A stretch of DNA of 64,000 nucleotides from Azadirachta indica. Lineage: Eukaryota > Streptophyta > Magnoliopsida > Sapindales > Meliaceae. Location: positions 9,247,657-9,311,656 of the forward strand of contig CM040449.1 in assembly GCA_022749755.1 (NCBI GenBank). Direction: 5' to 3'. Shown piece after piece: positions 59,135 to 64,000 of the stretch; within the stretch, counting starts at the first letter, position 1; each line of letters begins with the position of its first letter. The translations under genes were made by a program, and so were the position numbers. The notes below the pieces were generated by a model. The model saw nothing but the letters and a program-made list of their open reading frames with translations. It was not told the DNA's origin and ran no database searches.

Positions 59135-60480
59135 TGTTCACAATAATGCTAATGTGTGTGCATGTGATTGCAAGTGCACAGGTTATCATAAAAAAATAAA
59201 GTGATAAGTAAGAGTATCGTCCCACAAGAATTGAATTTTCAAATTAAAGCTAATTATTATCACTATGACAACTTAATTTTATCTAGGGAAACCAATTTGA
59301 AAAAGCAATTATAAGAATAAAAAGAAAATCAAATACATGCTAAATTAAAAAAAAATAACAACTAAGTAATGAAAACCTATATGATGAGAGTTCTAAAGTC
59401 TTGACTTCACTTTATTTATCATCGTTTTTCTCCTATTCAGTTATTGTTAATGCATTCCGATTCAATTCACTAATCATAGGGTTAAAATTAACCTCACTGC
59501 TTGTCTTGAGCATTAATTGAGATTAACGAATAATTACATAAGCCAATATCGCTATCTAACTTGATTAATTACATATTCATTAAGCTTTACCCTTATTTAA
59601 TTATCAAAGAATTGATCATCTCTCGATCTCAAAATATCCTAAATATTAATGTGATTGTATAAGTGTTGATCTCCTTTTAAACTTACAACTGCCCAGACTA
59701 TGTTTTCCTAAACCGATAAATGACTCAATCTTTCTTGAGCATCAAATTATAAATCAAAATCAACTAATTTATCATTTAGGGAATTATAGCATTAAGCATA
59801 GAGGAACACAAATGAATTGAATTATACTAACATTAACAAAATACCAAATATTCAAAACTTGGTTCAAATAAGCTAGATCAAGCCCTAAAATATGAAATTA
59901 GCCTAACATGGGGAAATCCATAGCAATTATCATTAAGAAATTCATAAATGCAAACATAGTTTTAAACAATATTATAGATTATAAATATCAAGAGATAAAG
60001 TGAAGGAAGAGAGAAAATTAGGATTAAGAGATGCTCCAAGACTTCAATTCTTCAAAAATCCTCCATGAATCTTCAAGAAACTGTTGACTTTCAAGTGCTT
60101 CTCTCTTTATAAAGTTCAGCTCCTGTCTCCCTTTTGTAGTATTGTGTGTGTTCTCCTTTTTAGCATGTTAATTTCTACTGCCCATGATATGTTTTTTGCT
60201 CCTTTAGCTCAATTTGCACCAAATTATCATCAATTCCATTTTTCTTACTTCATTACACACAAACACAGGAACATACAAATTCATCAAGTAACTCTTGAGT
60301 TTGATGTTCTCTTTCATAAATGTTTAAGTTTAAAAGTAGTTAATTCATAAGCAAAATAGTCACATAGTAAAAGGTAATTAATTTGATCCTCAAGAAAAAA
60401 GCAATGACTCTAAAGCCTGTTATGCCAATTAGAAAGAACACAAAACACACTTAAGTTTAACGCACCAAAAGAAATATTTT
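59135..60480 (-). repeat. 5' LTR of a Tat/Athila-type element
   Basis: Starts TGTTCACAATAATG next to the primer site and matches 49385-50330. The right end is not fixed; similarity fades after about 60080. Confidence 0.6.
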
Positions 60481-60849
60481 CGCATATGGAAATGTTTAGT
60501 TCATTTGTAGAAAAAAGTATTGGTAGCGAGAGATCCATTCAGGTAAAGCTTAACTGTTAAAATTTTGAGATAGATGTGACTATATATATATATCACTAGA
60601 GGATTGTTAGGTTGTGATTGACACCAAGGAGCTCACTGTTAATTGCATCATGCTATACATAATGTAAAAATTTACTGTTCCAATTCATTTAGTGATTTGC
60701 AATTATAAATTAACAAAAGGGTCAGACGTTCGATTTAAACAGTTAATTTCGCATATTTTTTTTATTTTGTTCTTTGGGTAGGTCCTTGTACAACACATTG
60801 AAGGACAGTCGATCCACCAACCAATATGGATTCATTAATCCTAGTTTAG

Positions 60850-61680
60850 TGTCTTTAGCTAGCAGAACAATTAGCAAGGTGATGCGCGAAGACAAATAAC
60901 CTACTATTGCAAGCTGATTATGAAAAACAACGTGTTCAAGTCATTCTCATGCTATACAATCCAAGGTAAAGTGTATATAAGAGTTTCCATATTCATATGT
61001 GATTATATCATTCATTTATATTAAGTTTCTAACATATAGTTAAATGAATATCAAAATAAATTCCATTAGGTGTTGGTTGCTATAGGTGTAACTACTAAAG
61101 CTGTATATTATATGAATCCATGAGAGGTGGAATGAGAGAGGACTTGAAACACATCTTAAACAAGTAAGGATTATTAGGGTTTTGTATTCTAATTTTGCTT
61201 GGGATTAGTACTAACAATTTCACATTATGTTGTGCTATTGTGATATTTAATACTTAAGATGGAAGTTCAACCAAGAGACAGAACATTAGCTAGAAAATAG
61301 CAAAGGTAAATAAACTTTATGCATGGCTTTTTTATGATATATGTTGTAATCAATATCACAAGCTAAAAATTAGTAAACAATATTGTTTTTCTCGTGATTT
61401 TCATCTTGTTTATTTATACAGACACCAATCCTACCAAGAAGCATCGAATGTGGCTATTATGTGATGGACTACACGAGAGATATTATTGAAGATGTTAAAG
61501 TACTAATAGATGAAGGAAGTTATTCATTGAAAATTCACTCATTTGATAATTTAAATTTCTAAATTCTCATGCTGATGACTTGTTGTAATAGTTCTTAGGA
61601 AAACAAAAAGGTTATATTCAGGAAGAAGTGGAAGAAATTAAAGTAGAGTGGGCCAATGCTATTGTAAGCAATTTTAATTT
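60850..61680 (+). pseudogene. Ulp1-like (C48) cysteine protease fragment, DNA-transposon type
   Basis: Three exon-like pieces: KQRVQVILMLYNP ending at a GTAAAG donor near 60965; VLVAIGVTTKAVYYMNP at about 61070-61125; and TPILPRSIECGYYVMDYTRDI near 61425-61490 followed by YIQEEVEEIKVEWANAI near 61612-61662. This is the C-terminal half of Ulp1/C48 proteases. The catalytic Cys block (ECGYYVM) is present; the HW before VLVAI is damaged. Such proteins are encoded as a second gene by some plant CACTA and Mutator-like elements. Stops interrupt it. A host SUMO protease remnant is less likely given the context. Confidence 0.7.
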
Positions 61681-61720
61681 TCTGGTATGTTTGTGCTTCA
61701 ACATAAAATTAAAATACTAA

Positions 61721-62996
61721 TGTGCAACCCCAGAGGGGGTGAATTGGATTTTTACAATAAATTACATTAAATTCGATTTTTAACCTAAATAATCACAAAA
61801 TCATTCCAAACACAAATATAGGAGCTTAAAGGATACAGAAATGAACACAAGATCTATAATGGTTTGGCAAAAACCCGATCTATGTCTACTCCTTAAAGCT
61901 CTACTTAAAGATTTAACTAATACCAAGTCTTGATCCTACAAGACTTTAAAAATACAACCAAGGGATAATGGTACTATTTAACCCCTTAGAATATTTGGCT
62001 TACCCTAAACACTTAGATAACCTAGGATTTATAGTATCTATAACCTTTAAAATATTTGGCTTACTCCAAACACTCAAACAAACTTAAGATTTATAGTATC
62101 CTACAACTTTTATAATGTTTTACTCACTCTAAACACTCACAGTATCTTTTAATTAAGTGAAAGATGCACTACTTTCACTTTCTTAGAGTGACATTGAAAT
62201 AGAGTAAAAGAGAAAAACTTATAAGATTGATCTCCTCAAGTGTGAATAATGAAATTGAATGCAATTGAAGATGCTAATATGTGTTCCACGAATTTAAGCT
62301 CAAGAAAATGTTATTTGATGTTGTAATCACTTTGTATTTTCAAAAATATGTTCCAAAGCGCTTAAAAAGAGTATGAAGTCCAAAATTTATAATAGATTCA
62401 TAAACTATTCATTAGAGACTTGAAAATTCAAACTTTTACACAGGTCGATCGACCAGAATGATCATGTTGGTCAATGGAAATAAAAATCAAAGAAATAAAG
62501 GGAAAAAACTGGAAGTTTCATCCATTAGTCTAAGTGCTTTAGTGGACCGATTGTTTCGATTCAATTCACCAATTTTGAGAGGCATTTTGCCTCTAGGTCG
62601 GTCAACCAATAGGCTGGTTTGGTTGAATTGGTCTAAACAATTCTTCATAGGTTTAAAAATTTTGCATCTTAGTCATTTTTTTGGTTTAAAAAACTTGCAA
62701 TTTAGTTCGATCTCTAAGTTTCAAACTTTTTGGAATTTAGTCCGTTTTTTAGGTTAGAAAAGTTTGCATTTTGGTCTGATTTTCAAGACTGATAATATGC
62801 ATAAAACATCTTGATCTTTTTATCAATGCATAACACACATAATAAAACACAAGCTTATAGGTATAAAAACATAACAAAATATGAACTTGTGTCTTTTTTA
62901 TTCAATTTTAAGCCTATACCTCTTTTTTATTTCTTGGATTGGATGGTATATTTTATAATCATCAAAATTCGAGTTTGTGTGACACTAAGGTCAACA
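61721..62996 (-). repeat. 3' LTR of a SIRE-like copia element
   Basis: 1,276 bases with TG...CA ends (TGTGCAACCC at 61721, GGTCAACA at 62989-62996). On the minus strand it is preceded by AAAAGTGGGAGAT, the polypurine tract with the TTTGTCATCATCAAAA segment that typifies SIRE/Maximus-like copia elements. Contains GGTCGATCGACC-type repeats. Same family as 56561-57702 and 51440-51720. Confidence 0.8.
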
Positions 62997-64000
62997 ATCT
63001 CCCACTTTTGATGATGACAAAATAGTTGAAAAGTATAAGGATCTTCTTGAAGATAATAAAGAGAACTCCCCCTACATATTTGAGCAAAACCTCTCCCTAC
63101 AAAAAAATACTCCAAGCACAAGTGTACAAAGAGATACTTTTATATGTTGTCCATTTCAAGTCCACTATAACTCTAATCAAACATACCCAAATACTCAACA
63201 TATTCAAGCTCAAATAACATCTATTACACAATTTAACAAAAGAGATTTTCTTCAAGAAATAAATGTATACTTTTCTACCCCTTTTGGCATCATCAAAAAA
63301 CAAATAATGCTATAAAAAAACAAGAAATTGATGCATTAACATTCATGCATTTAAATAGAAATCCACGTAAAAACCATAAAGCATGAAAATTAAGTACATC
63401 CATATAGCAAAATCATCATTTTATCCCCCCTTGACATCATCCAAAACACGAAAAGAAGGATATGCTTCCAATATATATCATCAAAACAAGTTAATAATGC
63501 ATAAGTCAAAATCAAGTTCATACATGCCAAAGAGGTATTCATGCAAAGCAAAGAAGTTTAAAAAAATATAGCAAATCTAAACAAGGCATTTTAATTCAAG
63601 CATATGAGAATCATTCATATAGCAATCAATTAAACTCCTCCTCTTTATTATAAAAAAAGTATCAATTATAAGAGAGTATTATAACAACTTTTAGAAACAT
63701 ATTTGAGAGGTACTTTGAAGAATTTTCAAAGTAAATTCTCCTATAAACTTTTAAACAAATGCAATAAATTACAAAGATGGGAAAATATAAGAATATAAAA
63801 TTTTGAAGAATATCTCCTTGTTTTGTTTCAAGTGTACACACAATAAAAATTTTTAAATCAATAGAAGTTATCCATAAATCAAAATGCACTAATCAATTTT
63901 GATGCACACAAACAAATAAACTCATATCTCCCCCTAAGTGTATTGCATACCATATGATTCTCCCATATGATTACCTAATTAATAAATAGTGATTAATTGT
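62997..64000 (-). mobile_element. 3' internal end of a SIRE-like copia element, running off the window
   Basis: Directly inside the LTR is the polypurine tract (62997-63010), then non-coding, C-rich-spotted sequence with CTCCCCCTAC and CTCTCCCTAC units (and CTCCCCCTAAG near 63930), as found downstream of pol in SIRE-like elements. No pol is reached inside the window. Short frames here are not convincing genes. Confidence 0.65.

Overview
The window is plant nuclear DNA, almost certainly from a eudicot. It is AT-rich, it carries decayed pieces of intron-containing plant genes, and nearly all recognisable sequence is plant transposable elements (Ty3/gypsy Athila and Tat types, other gypsy lineages, Ty1/copia SIRE-like LTRs, foldback/MITE hairpins) plus two endogenous pararetrovirus copies. 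I cannot name the species. I see no intact cellular gene, no rRNA or tRNA gene and no CRISPR array.

Layout. 1-4316: non-coding DNA with two broken host gene fragments, a flavonol-synthase-like first exon (-) and two exons of ribosomal protein L3 (+), followed by a 350-bp foldback MITE. 4317-22644: a 15.3-kb viral block (5852-21109) flanked by a direct duplication of about 1.53 kb (4317-5851 and 21114-22644). The block holds two full-length but inactivated florendovirus-like (Caulimoviridae) genomes in inverted orientation, copy 1 on + (about 6129-13633) and copy 2 on - (about 13634-21109). They are fused end to end at the tRNA-Met primer-binding site. A third, leader-only fragment (5852-6128) lies at the left edge. 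22535-28260: hairpins, an AT-rich inverted-repeat element and two opposed fragments of one gypsy family.

28436-42802: a foldback element with arms of 1 kb or more. Its left arm was interrupted by a complete 11.4-kb Athila-type retrotransposon on the minus strand (29449-40815, target duplication GGCAC). Between integrase and the 3' LTR that element carries an intronless copy of a LONELY GUY cytokinin-activating enzyme gene (31968-32617, -) and remains of another, unidentified coding sequence. This cargo is the most interesting point of the window.

42809-64000: layered TE remains. These are gypsy integrase and 3'-LTR fragments, two Tat/Athila-type LTRs, a degraded but nearly complete gypsy element on minus (52260-58445) with a copia solo LTR inserted, a Ulp1-like (C48) protease fragment of a type often carried by plant DNA transposons, and the 3' end of a minus-strand SIRE-like copia element that runs off the right edge.

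Functionally the window is a TE graveyard. The parts that could still act are regulatory: two 35S-like promoters that face each other in the viral inverted repeat, and a TATA box in front of the retrotransposon-borne LOG copy.
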